Shown here in pieces: positions 1-5,393 of a stretch of DNA of 40,147 nucleotides (its first letter is position 1; every line of letters starts with the position of its first letter). Where the stretch lies: positions 1-40,147 of the IMG/VR virus record IMGVR_UViG_3300021361_000009; one strand, written 5' to 3'. The position numbers were made by a program, and so were the translations under genes. Under the pieces are notes generated by a model. The model saw only the letters and a program-made list of their open reading frames with translations. It did not search any database and was not told the DNA's origin. The DNA comes from a virus.

Positions 1-84
1 TCGACCTGCGACTCGACCTGCGACCAGACCTGCGACCCGACCTGCGACCAGACCTGCGACTCGACCTGCGACTCGACCTGCGAC
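1..84. repeat. 12-bp tandem repeat, seven copies
   Basis: Seven head-to-tail 12-bp units of the form (t/c)(c/a)gacctgcgac fill the first 84 bases, varying only at the first two positions. Read on the minus strand, in frame with the gene starting at 338, each unit encodes Q-V-[E/W/G]-S. The array probably continues left of the window, so the copy number is a minimum. Confidence 0.9.
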
Positions 85-338
85 CAGACGCCTTCGGCGT
101 TCATGGCCTTCAGCATTTCGAATGCGATGGCACCGCCAACGGTTGCGCCGTATGGCGACTCCATGCGGAGAATGATCATCGGCTTATTGAGGTTGCATGC
201 CTTGTAGGCGCGCAGTGCAGCATCGGTCGCCAGGTCGAAATCGGCATGCTCTGTAGACAGGCCAATCTCGACCCACTTCTTCGTCCAATCGCTGAATTTA
301 GCAATCTGCTCTTTGCTGATAGAGGTGATTTTTTTCAT
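1..338 (-). CDS. Partial QVxS-repeat protein (possibly DUF6745-like)
   Basis: The reading frame starts at ATG 338 and is open to the left edge, so the C-terminus is missing. The protein starts [15 protein letters not shown], is helical with charged stretches for about 80 residues, then enters the tetrapeptide repeat Q-V-[E/W/G]-S. Proteins with SQVW/SQVE repeats are common in phages and plasmids and I associate them with the DUF6745 type; no biochemical role is known to me. The ribosome site is weak (GAGG in the leader). The frame stays open upstream to a stop at 477-479 and that extension reads like protein ([13 protein letters not shown]), so either the true start is further upstream or this is a remnant of another gene. 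In a lambda-like layout this is the far end of the leftward operon. Confidence 0.65.
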   Translation of the reverse strand, partial: MKKITSISKEQIAKFSDWTKKWVEIGLSTEHADFDLATDAALRAYKACNLNKPMIILRMESPYGATVGGAIAFEMLKAMNAEGVWSQVESQVESQVWSQVGSQVWSQVESQV

Positions 339-595
339 TTGCCTCGAACCATTGGTTTTGTAATTGGCCCCGGTTACGCCATCCGGGAATTGACGCGCTA
401 CGTCAATCGTTTCAGCGACGGCTTCCACGTCGCCAGCCCACCAGGAACCTCCCAATAAGCTGTTGCGCCTAACGACCTACTCGCACGCATGGCTTTCAGA
501 GCAGTGACGCGAAATCTGAGGCTTTGCCGTGGCCTCTACCCGCTTTGTCGCGCCGCTGGGTCGTGCTTGCGGGGCTTGGGCGGTCGGTTTTTCTC
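339..595. other. Gap with no convincing gene; open minus frame to 477
   Basis: The only notable content is the open upstream extension of the QVxS protein (minus strand, 339-476, no stop) and one copy of the 16-bp repeat at 576-591. ORFs on the plus strand here have no ribosome site or recognisable content. Confidence 0.4.
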
Positions 596-821
596 TTAAA
601 CAGTTACAAGACAGCCGTTCAACATGCGAACCTTGCTGCTCAAGCCGAGGTCATTCACCACGCGCTCGACTTCAGCTTGATCACGCTTACCAAGCATCCG
701 ATGCAGCGCTGCGAGCGTTGAGGCGGCATAGCCAGGCGCACTTGCGGCGGTTGCTTTGGCCTTGGCGATTTCCTTGCGGTCTGCTGCGTTCATGGCTTGC
801 TCCTGTTGGGCGGTCGGTTTT
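576..821 (+). repeat. 16-bp direct repeat pair (576-591, 806-821)
   Basis: TTGGGCGGTCGGTTTT occurs identically at 576-591 and 806-821, on either side of the 65-aa gene. On the minus strand each copy is a C-rich leader element; the 806-821 copy lies directly upstream of that gene's ribosome site. It may be a duplicated leader or a recognition site in the pL transcript. The role is unknown. Confidence 0.6.
596..793 (-). CDS. Small helical protein, first gene after the leftward promoter
   Basis: This 65-residue protein (MNAADRKEIAKAKATAASA...) is preceded by a good AGGAG ribosome site 7 bases before ATG 793. It is rich in Ala, Lys and Arg and predicted to be helical, with no membrane segment and two cysteine-free halves around a GKRD turn. 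I do not recognise the family. It is the first gene of the leftward transcript from the promoter at 838-866, the position where lambda has its N-type and recombination genes, so an early regulatory role is possible but unproven. Confidence 0.65.
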   Translation of the reverse strand: MNAADRKEIAKAKATAASAPGYAASTLAALHRMLGKRDQAEVERVVNDLGLSSKVRMLNGCLVTV

Positions 822-837
822 GCTGCTGATAAAAACC

Positions 838-866
838 ATCATATACTATAAAAACTAGTAAGACAA
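838..866 (-). promoter_or_regulatory. pL-like promoter, leftward
   Basis: On the minus strand, TTGTCT (861-866) is followed after 17 bp by TATGAT (838-843), matching the sigma-70 consensus 4/6 and 5/6. It points at the 65-aa gene (ATG at 793). The same TTGTCT and TATGAT boxes form the rightward promoter before the Cro-like gene, so both are likely controlled together. Confidence 0.7.
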
Positions 867-882
867 GAAAAACTAGCAAAGA
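866..882. promoter_or_regulatory. Operator-like 17-mer at pL
   Basis: The 17 bases AGAAAAACTAGCAAAGA are found, inverted, at 2622-2638 in the repressor/Cro intergenic region. This copy touches the -35 box of the leftward promoter. A partial second copy (AAAAACTAGTAAGACAAG) starts near 850. This fits the OL/OR operators of lambda-like switches; binding is inferred. Confidence 0.65.
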
Positions 883-920
883 ATTTCGAATCTCGGCAAA
901 ACCTGTATTTCGACTCGTGG

Positions 921-948
921 AAAAAAGAAAGCCGGCTCAAGGCCGGCT
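921..948 (-). terminator. Intrinsic terminator of the lipoprotein gene
   Basis: A 7-bp GC-rich stem (AGCCGGC / GCCGGCT, 930-936 with 942-948) with a 5-base loop is followed on the minus strand by a T-rich run at 921-929. It lies 22 bases past the stop of the gene at 971-1699 and insulates that gene from the pL-like promoter next to it. Confidence 0.85.
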
Positions 949-970
949 ATTGAAGATCAAATGAAAGCGC

Positions 971-1699
971 TCAGAAAGTGAATGTAAGCGTTTTGAATAT
1001 CTGATTGAGATAAAGCTGGGAGGATATGATGGAGACTAGGGAAACGTTGCCCGCCGTATCGATTCTGTAGACTGTCTGGCCTTGCGAGCCGATTCCAGCG
1101 ACAGGATTATTGTATTGCTGGATGACAGTGAATAATACGGTTGTGGAGCTGCTACCGTCTGCCTTGACGGTATAGGACTGCGTTAAATATCCGTTGCTAG
1201 ATGCCCCAAATTGGCCGGTTGCGCCAGTGGTCACAGTGGCGGGGACTGTGAAGGCGGATATGTCGATTCCAATAGATGTCAGATAGGCGGGCGCATAGTT
1301 GGATGTGTCATAGTAGACGGTACTCAGTGATGAAAGAGGGGCCGTCGATCCGCCTTCATTGAGGGTGCCAGTGATGACTTCCGCAGCCCCAATTACTGGC
1401 CTGCCATCCGAACTTGTGGCTTTAGTTGTTGCGACGCCGACCGAGATCGTTCCGGTGCCGGTGATCGTCGTATTGGGCTGCGGACTGCTCGGTGTGCTGT
1501 TGTTGATCCAGCCGGTAATCGTAAAGCTGCCACTTAAGCCCAGCGTGGCGATATTTTTCATGGCGGTTTCTAACGGAACCGTTACGACTGCTGGTGGTGC
1601 CGCATTTTGTGCTGGCGGATCGCTTGCGCCGCCACCCCCACCACCACATGCTACCAACAAAGATGCCAAAACAAGAGTTGCAATCTTAAAGGTTTTCAT
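971..1699 (-). CDS. Secreted lipoprotein, probable lysogenic cargo gene
   Basis: This 242-residue protein has a type II signal peptide: MKTF, a hydrophobic core, then lipobox LVAC with the acylated Cys at about residue 18, followed by a poly-Gly spacer. The mature part is rich in Ser, Thr, Gly and Val, which fits a beta-rich surface or outer-membrane lipoprotein; I see no named domain. GGAGG precedes ATG 1699. It has its own terminator and lies between the leftward promoter and the repressor, so it could be expressed from the prophage and alter the host surface. Such isolated cargo genes are typical of lysogenic conversion. The function itself is unknown. Confidence 0.75.
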   Translation of the reverse strand: MKTFKIATLVLASLLVACGGGGGGASDPPAQNAAPPAVVTVPLETAMKNIATLGLSGSFTITGWINNSTPSSPQPNTTITGTGTISVGVATTKATSSDGRPVIGAAEVITGTLNEGGSTAPLSSLSTVYYDTSNYAPAYLTSIGIDISAFTVPATVTTGATGQFGASSNGYLTQSYTVKADGSSSTTVLFTVIQQYNNPVAGIGSQGQTVYRIDTAGNVSLVSIISSQLYLNQIFKTLTFTF

Positions 1700-2037
1700 C
1701 TCTCCTCCAGGTTAATGCTTCCCCATTGACGGATTGCGGCTACTCCAGCGCAGCTTCAATTACCTGCGTCTTGTAAAGGAGTGCCATGCACCAAAAATCT
1801 CGGGTGCTATATAGCAAAAAATAGAATAGACGCGACTTAGTGGCGTTTTTCTTCAATTTGGTGATCAATAAAAAACGATACTTTGCAAATGTAGATGCTT
1901 TTTTGTTAATAAAATTAATATTCGGAGGGCCGCATAAATCCAAAATCTTGGATATACTGTGTTTTCATCCAGTGCTTTTGTTCCCCGACGACTACGATGT
2001 CTGAACCACATGAGCGCCCATAAAATGGAGGGGGACA
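1700..2037. other. AT-rich intergenic region with LexA-like box
   Basis: Beyond the ribosome site of the lipoprotein gene (about 1703-1710) and the LexA-like site at 1955-1974, this stretch is AT-rich. Minus-strand ORFs of 61-67 codons cross it but have poor composition and no ribosome site, so I do not call them. A 10-bp palindrome GCTATATAGC lies near 1808. Confidence 0.5.
1953..1974 (+). promoter_or_regulatory. LexA-like SOS box overlapping a -10 element
   Basis: TACTGTGTTTTCATCCAGTG (1955-1974) matches the LexA consensus CTGT-N8-ACAG except for one base in the right half (CCAG instead of ACAG), with a T-rich centre. It overlaps a good -10 hexamer TATACT (1953-1958) pointing right; no clear -35 is visible. 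It lies 63 bases before the small gene at 2038. LexA control of that gene is an inference. Confidence 0.5.
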
Positions 2038-2211
2038 ATGACTCGGCCACAGGAAGCGCAGCTCCTACTTGACTTGTTTGAGCGCATTGAAAAACAATCT
2101 GACCGAGATTTCATCGTGCGCGTAGCGCAGCACTACGCCGCATTAAAAGTCCGATCCGAGCCATCACTTAGACTGGTTTTTAATCGCTCTGACAATACGG
2201 AAGCCCGGTAG
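2038..2211 (+). CDS. 57-aa protein, candidate SOS-controlled small regulator
   Basis: ATG 2038 has a strong GGAGGGGG ribosome site 4 bases upstream. The product starts MTRPQEAQLLLDLFERIEKQ and reads as a charged, largely helical protein ending NTEAR. I know no family for it. Its last 48 bases overlap, on the opposite strand, the final codons of the repressor gene (2164-2607), so the two are convergent. It follows a LexA-like box, and the repressor lacks a self-cleaving domain; an anti-repressor role like that of small SOS-induced anti-repressors in other phages would make sense but is inferred. The strong ribosome site is the best support that it is translated. Confidence 0.55.
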   Translation: MTRPQEAQLLLDLFERIEKQSDRDFIVRVAQHYAALKVRSEPSLRLVFNRSDNTEAR

Positions 2212-2607
2212 CTTTGGCACTATATTGGCGATTTCCATAATTCTCGCTCTGCCATCCAAGTCAGACCAGCGGTATAAATTGATTAATTTTGCGATTTCAT
2301 CGTAAGCCGCCTCTGCGACTGGATCATCGTTTCTCGGATCGCTAGGATGGCCGCTCGATTCCTCATCCCCCTTTCCGTATAGCAGCCATTCAGACGTCGT
2401 TCTAAGCACCTCGGCAACCTTTTTAATGCGGTTGCGATTTGGTGCCGTCTTGCCATTTTCCCATTGCTGAATAGTTTGCCAAGCAACGCCAACAGCACTG
2501 GCTAAAGCCTGCTGGCTTTCGTAGCTGCATTTAAGCCTGCGCCTCAACAGTCGGTGTCGAAATTCTTCCATGGGCGAACTATGCGCACAAGAAATTCTAG
2601 CGTCCAT
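2164..2607 (-). CDS. XRE-family phage repressor (CI-like)
   Basis: This 147-residue protein has an HTH_XRE domain at about residues 15-78 (SQQALASAVGVAWQTIQQWENG is the helix-turn-helix), followed by a helical C-terminal tail. It is the likely lysogeny repressor acting on the operators at 2622-2638 and 866-882. It has no S24/LexA peptidase domain and no catalytic Ser/Lys pair, so RecA-stimulated self-cleavage is not expected. ATG 2607 has no ribosome site, and an AT-rich -10-like stretch (about 2611-2617 on the minus strand) sits just upstream, so a leaderless mRNA like that of lambda cI is possible; ATG 2571 is the alternative start. It diverges from the Cro-like gene at 2653. Confidence 0.8.
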   Translation of the reverse strand: MDARISCAHSSPMEEFRHRLLRRRLKCSYESQQALASAVGVAWQTIQQWENGKTAPNRNRIKKVAEVLRTTSEWLLYGKGDEESSGHPSDPRNDDPVAEAAYDEIAKLINLYRWSDLDGRARIMEIANIVPKLPGFRIVRAIKNQSK

Positions 2608-2618
2608 ACATTTTTATC

Positions 2619-2646
2619 TTGTCTTTGCTAGTTTTTCTAGTATGAT
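2619..2646 (+). promoter_or_regulatory. pR-like promoter of the Cro-like gene
   Basis: TTGTCT (2619-2624) and TATGAT (2641-2646) are separated by 16 bp. The expected transcription start, about 7 bases past the -10 box, falls on or next to the A of ATG 2653, so the transcript would be leaderless or nearly so. The operator-like 17-mer fills the spacer. Confidence 0.7.
2622..2638. promoter_or_regulatory. Operator-like 17-mer at the immunity switch
   Basis: TCTTTGCTAGTTTTTCT is the exact inverse of the sequence at 866-882. It lies in the spacer of the rightward promoter, and CTAG-N5-CTAG (2628-2640) gives a symmetrical core. A weaker relative, ACAAGAAATTCTAG, lies at 2587-2600 inside the start of the repressor gene. 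Repressor and Cro binding is inferred from position. Confidence 0.65.
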
Positions 2647-2652
2647 GAGCGA

Positions 2653-3012
2653 ATGGACAAACCAAATTCAACCGAAGCACTAAACCGAGCAATTTCGCAA
2701 TTCCCAACCTTGCGGGCATTTGCCGAAGCCATGCACGTTCATTACCAGGTGGTGCAGCAGTGGCGACTGAATGGCGTCCCCGCCGAATATTGTCCTGAAG
2801 TTGAAAAATTGACCGGCGTGACGTGCGAGGAACTGAACGAAAAGGTTGATTGGGCGTATGTCCGCTCGACCTCGCCTCAAGCAGATCACCCACACCAAAA
2901 CCGCTCCCACCCCGACGAAGAAAAGATAAGGGAAACGGAAAAGCCCGGATTCCGACAAGACCCAAAGAAGCCGACCGCAAGCGGTGGCGATCACACCAAG
3001 GAGGCGGCATGA
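2653..3012 (+). CDS. Cro-like regulator (YdaS/Cro type)
   Basis: This 119-residue protein has an N-terminal helix-turn-helix at about residues 19-40 (FAEAMHVHYQVVQQWRLNGV), then the segment AEYCPEVEKLTGVTCEEL and WAYVR that typify YdaS/Cro-like regulators, in which the residues after the HTH pick the cognate site. The C-terminal 45 residues are polar and probably disordered. It diverges from the repressor and should antagonise it. No ribosome site precedes ATG 2653 and the promoter places the RNA start at about the ATG, so translation is probably leaderless. The stop overlaps the next gene (ATGA at 3009). Confidence 0.8.
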   Translation: MDKPNSTEALNRAISQFPTLRAFAEAMHVHYQVVQQWRLNGVPAEYCPEVEKLTGVTCEELNEKVDWAYVRSTSPQADHPHQNRSHPDEEKIRETEKPGFRQDPKKPTASGGDHTKEAA

Positions 3013-3215
3013 GCGTGACTGTTGAGGATGTTATTTCGCAGGCAATTATCACCGCAATAGCTCGCGGTGATTTTGCAGGAAACATTAAGCCTATCGCAAG
3101 AGCTGCGGCCGAAGCCTTCGCTGAGGCCCAAGCCGCATATAGGGATTGGAAGCCTACTGTCCAAGTTTCTCCAGCCCAGCAGTCAAGTCGGTCAAAAGGG
3201 AAGCCAAGTAAGTAG
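3009..3215 (+). CDS. 68-aa early protein, unknown
   Basis: ATG 3009 overlaps the stop of the Cro-like gene and has AAGGAGG upstream, so translation is coupled. The product (MSVTVEDVISQAIITAIARGD...) has a helical Ala-rich N-terminal half and a Ser/Lys-rich tail. I do not recognise it. Its 3' third overlaps, on the other strand, the candidate broken gene at 3154-3342. Confidence 0.7.
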   Translation: MSVTVEDVISQAIITAIARGDFAGNIKPIARAAAEAFAEAQAAYRDWKPTVQVSPAQQSSRSKGKPSK

Positions 3216-3342
3216 CGTCTGCCGAACCCAGTATTGCGTGGTCTTGTGCTGGTGTATCTGGGCCGAGCAGTTTGATTGAGTTGTTTTAAAGCGCGGCATT
3301 CACGATTGAGATAGCGCTTCTTATTGCGTCCCCGTTGTTCAT
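3154..3342 (-). pseudogene. Candidate small gene with an in-frame stop
   Basis: On the minus strand, ATG 3342 follows an AAAGGA ribosome site and gives MNNGDAIRSAISIVNAAL, then TAA at 3286-3288. The same frame continues with 43 well-composed residues (NNSIKLLGPDTPAQDHAILG, then ...YLASLLTDLTAGLEKLGQ) to TAG at 3154. The two parts together look like one 61-residue amphipathic protein broken by a single nonsense codon, which one base change would create from CAA, GAA or AAA. The alternative is chance coding appearance opposite the 3009-3215 gene. Confidence 0.4.
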
Positions 3343-3425
3343 GGGAGTCCTTTCTGGAAAGTGATGGTTGAGGAACTGCCACTGTACCAGACTGCGACTC
3401 CCACCAAATAAGCAGGAGAAGAACG

Positions 3426-3587
3426 ATGCAGCACCAAGAAGAAACCACCTGTTCGCACTGCAACGCGCCAGTTGGCGATGTACACGAATTGAAATCCAGC
3501 CGCGCGATTTGTGATGCCTGCGCCGCAGCTGTGCAAGTCATGCCACGAGCTTCTAGCAGCACCACTGCAGCAACACCCAAACGTTGA
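3426..3587 (+). CDS. 53-aa zinc-ribbon-like protein
   Basis: ATG 3426 follows CAGGAG 7 bases upstream. The product has two CxxC pairs (C9-x2-C12 and C32-x2-C35; CSHC and CDAC), the pattern of a small zinc ribbon, then a Ser/Thr-rich tail. Phage proteins of this kind are often transcription or replication accessory factors, but nothing here fixes the role. It sits alone between the Cro-linked pair and the CII-like gene. Confidence 0.65.
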   Translation: MQHQEETTCSHCNAPVGDVHELKSSRAICDACAAAVQVMPRASSSTTAATPKR

Positions 3588-3596
3588 TTTTTTGAG

Positions 3597-3622
3597 GGGC
3601 ACTTTTCCATGTGCCCATTTTG
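3597..3622 (+). terminator. Possible tR1-like terminator
   Basis: GGGCAC (3597-3602) and GTGCCC (3611-3616) form a 6-bp stem with an 8-base loop, followed by ATTTTGT. The T-run is short, so termination may be weak. It lies between the Cro-like and CII-like genes, where lambda has tR1. Confidence 0.35.
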
Positions 3623-3662
3623 TCGGATTGAAACGATAAGCAGCGATAACGAGGGATACAAC

Positions 3663-4052
3663 ATGTTATCAAGAGTTATCAGGCAAGCAGCCCTAACGAT
3701 GCCAAACGAGCAGTTGACCTTGGATTTCGAGCCTGGATTGGTGGAGCGCTACGGCAGCTTGCGTGAGTGTATTGCGACTGGCGTATATCGTCGTGGCCTT
3801 GGGAACGTGGCGCTCGATCTCGATAAAGCTCCAGGCAATTTGTCGGTGGAGTTGAGCGGCGATGCCTCGCGCCATTTTTCCGTGGATAGCTTGGAGCGCT
3901 ACCTGGAGAAATCCAAAGATTTCACCGCTGTCTACTACTTGGTGGAGAAATTCCTCTCCGATAAAAAAGTAAAGAACGACGCGGCCATGTCCGATGTGGT
4001 GGACCGATTTGCCGAACTTAAGCGTGCGCTGAATGCTGCGGGGATCGTATGA
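3663..4052 (+). CDS. Phage regulatory protein, CII family
   Basis: This 129-residue protein matches the phage regulatory CII family found in Burkholderiales phages: a conserved start (LDFEPGLVERYGSLRECI), a central DNA-binding region in which LDLDKAPGNLSVELSGD is the helix-turn-helix, and the family's closing block VYYLVEKFL near residues 90-98. It probably acts as an early transcription activator that helps choose lysogeny. ATG 3663 has GAGGG upstream; an ATG 54 bases earlier lacks one. The stop overlaps the next ATG (ATGA), and position after the Cro-like gene fits a cII role. Confidence 0.7.
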   Translation: MLSRVIRQAALTMPNEQLTLDFEPGLVERYGSLRECIATGVYRRGLGNVALDLDKAPGNLSVELSGDASRHFSVDSLERYLEKSKDFTAVYYLVEKFLSDKKVKNDAAMSDVVDRFAELKRALNAAGIV

Positions 4053-4192
4053 AAACCATCGCAAACCAAAGCAACGACCGCAGAAAAGCCAGCTCCGTTA
4101 CCTACAACTACGGCATTGCCATGGGTGCTATTGAGCGCCGTGTTCGTGATCGTCGCGCTACGCCGCGCACATCGGCCGCGCCTGCAGCATGA
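4049..4192 (+). CDS. 47-aa basic protein, unknown
   Basis: This short ORF overlaps both neighbours by ATGA (4049 and 4189), which is the main evidence that it is translated. The product (MKTIANQSNDRRKASSVTYN...) is strongly basic, with clustered Arg, and may bind nucleic acid. I know no family. Confidence 0.6.
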   Translation: MKTIANQSNDRRKASSVTYNYGIAMGAIERRVRDRRATPRTSAAPAA

Positions 4193-4488
4193 AAACCCTC
4201 GCCACCAGCACGAGTATCGAGGCTTACCACTCGCACGTCGCCTGCGGTAAGGCTTCGGCGCAGTGTCAGTGCATCGTTGCATTCATTACTGAGCGCGGCG
4301 GCGACTGGTCAATTGGTGAGATTGCGCATGCGCTTGGGTTGGAAAAATCAACTGCTTCAGCACGGATTTTCGAATTGCTGGAAACCGGCAATTTGGTTGC
4401 ATGCAAGCACCGCAAAGACAAGCGTTCAGGTATCACCGTTCGCCCAGTCGGACTGCCAGCAGTAGGACAACAACAACTCTTTCAATAG
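4189..4488 (+). CDS. Winged-helix DNA-binding protein
   Basis: The 99-residue product has a winged-helix fold: helix-turn-helix at about residues 40-66 (WSIGEIAHALGLEKSTASAR) and a wing with basic residues (ACKHRKDKRSGITVRPV). No ligand or partner domain is present. Small winged-helix proteins are common in early phage operons and may bind the origin or a promoter; the target is unknown. The start is coupled to the preceding gene. Confidence 0.7.
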   Translation: MKTLATSTSIEAYHSHVACGKASAQCQCIVAFITERGGDWSIGEIAHALGLEKSTASARIFELLETGNLVACKHRKDKRSGITVRPVGLPAVGQQQLFQ

Positions 4489-4497
4489 GGAGACAAC

Positions 4498-4908
4498 GTG
4501 ACCGCCCAACTTCGCCAGCCTAACCGCATCATCATCTGCGAACACATCCGCAAGAGCGGCACGTCGCTCTCGTTCGATGAAATCTACCAGCTCTACCCCG
4601 TAGGAAGTCGACAAGGCTATGCGCTGCGCCAGGCACTGGCATCGATGCTCAGTGAAGGCAAGTTGATCGAACGGGATGGCAAATACAGCCTGGCGCCAGA
4701 GATCGCCGCATGGCTGGAAGACCGCGCAGAGACCGAAGCGAAGAAGGTCCGGCCGGATGTCGTACCGCCGCGCACGCCTCCCGTGTTCCGCCCCTTGTCG
4801 GCAAAACACATTCCGTCAACGCAAGGTACGCGCCCTGGTTGCGATGCGCGCGAGGTCCATTTCAAGACGGTAGGCGTCGATGACCAGTACCGGAGGCTGG
4901 AGGCGTGA
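4498..4908 (+). CDS. Winged-helix-like early protein, GTG start
   Basis: GTG 4498 follows AGGGAG. The 136-residue product has an N-terminal winged-helix-like region (residues 8-62; the segment FDEIYQLYPVGSRQGYALRQ leads into a wing, LIERDGKYSLAPE), then a basic Pro-rich linker and a C-terminal tail. I do not recognise a named family. Its stop overlaps the GTG of ninB. Like the gene before it, it may be a DNA-binding accessory of replication or recombination. Confidence 0.65.
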   Translation: MTAQLRQPNRIIICEHIRKSGTSLSFDEIYQLYPVGSRQGYALRQALASMLSEGKLIERDGKYSLAPEIAAWLEDRAETEAKKVRPDVVPPRTPPVFRPLSAKHIPSTQGTRPGCDAREVHFKTVGVDDQYRRLEA

Positions 4909-5393
4909 CTGCCCTGACCATCAACAGCGCCGAGTCGCGCGGCAAGTTCCAAACACGCAAGTTTCTGCTTTCCGGCAGCGATGTTCTCAAGCGCGCCTTG
5001 GCTGCGCTGCAAAACGTCCCGCTCGATCCAGACAAGCCACTCGAACTGGTGGTGCGCGAGGAACAGAAGCAGCGCGGCCTAGACGCGAATGGATTGTATT
5101 GGATGCGCCTCGGTGAGATTGCTGAGCAGGCTGTGGTTTTAGGGAAAAAATATTCCAAAGAGGTTTGGCATGAATATGCTCGCCAAAATCTCATGCCTGA
5201 AGTTATCACGACCAAAGAGGGCGAACTGCGCTCAAAGTGGATTGAATCTCCATCCGGTCAGCCTGTGACTATTTCCACGACTTTTCTTGAGCGACGTTGT
5301 TTTTCAGAATACATCCAAGCCGTTGAGGCTTATGGCGCTGGGATTGGCGTTCGCTTTAGTGCAAATCCAAAAAACTTACAGGAGTTTGCATGA
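4905..5393 (+). CDS. ninB: NinB-family recombination protein
   Basis: The 162-residue protein matches the NinB (Orf) family of lambda-like phages, which binds single-stranded DNA and SSB and helps load recombinase in place of RecFOR. Family hallmarks visible are the N-terminal beta strands and the core LELVVREEQKQRGLDANGLY, the segment KYSKEVWHEYARQNLMP and the C-terminal CFSEYIQAVEAYGAGIGVRF. Length is near the family norm. It starts with GTG overlapping the previous stop and shares ATGA with the next gene. NinG follows two genes later. Confidence 0.85.
   Translation: MTALTINSAESRGKFQTRKFLLSGSDVLKRALAALQNVPLDPDKPLELVVREEQKQRGLDANGLYWMRLGEIAEQAVVLGKKYSKEVWHEYARQNLMPEVITTKEGELRSKWIESPSGQPVTISTTFLERRCFSEYIQAVEAYGAGIGVRFSANPKNLQEFA

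Noticed and set aside
1-84. CRISPR array or iteron
   Set aside because: The 12-bp units abut without spacers, and the frame runs through them as a QVxS protein repeat.
460-490. 30-codon minus-strand ORF (MRASRSLGAT...) upstream of the QVxS gene
   Set aside because: No ribosome site, and too short and odd in composition. The other frame, extending the QVxS protein upstream, reads better.
1740-2050. Two overlapping minus-strand ORFs of 61-67 codons
   Set aside because: No ribosome site, Lys/Phe/Leu-rich chance composition in AT-rich DNA; the LexA-like site and the well-supported 2038 ORF lie here instead.
2597-3664. 355-codon minus-strand ORF
   Set aside because: It lies opposite the Cro-like, 3009 and 3426 genes, has poor composition (Ser/Arg/Pro-rich, many rare combinations), no ribosome site and no domain. 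It is a shadow frame.
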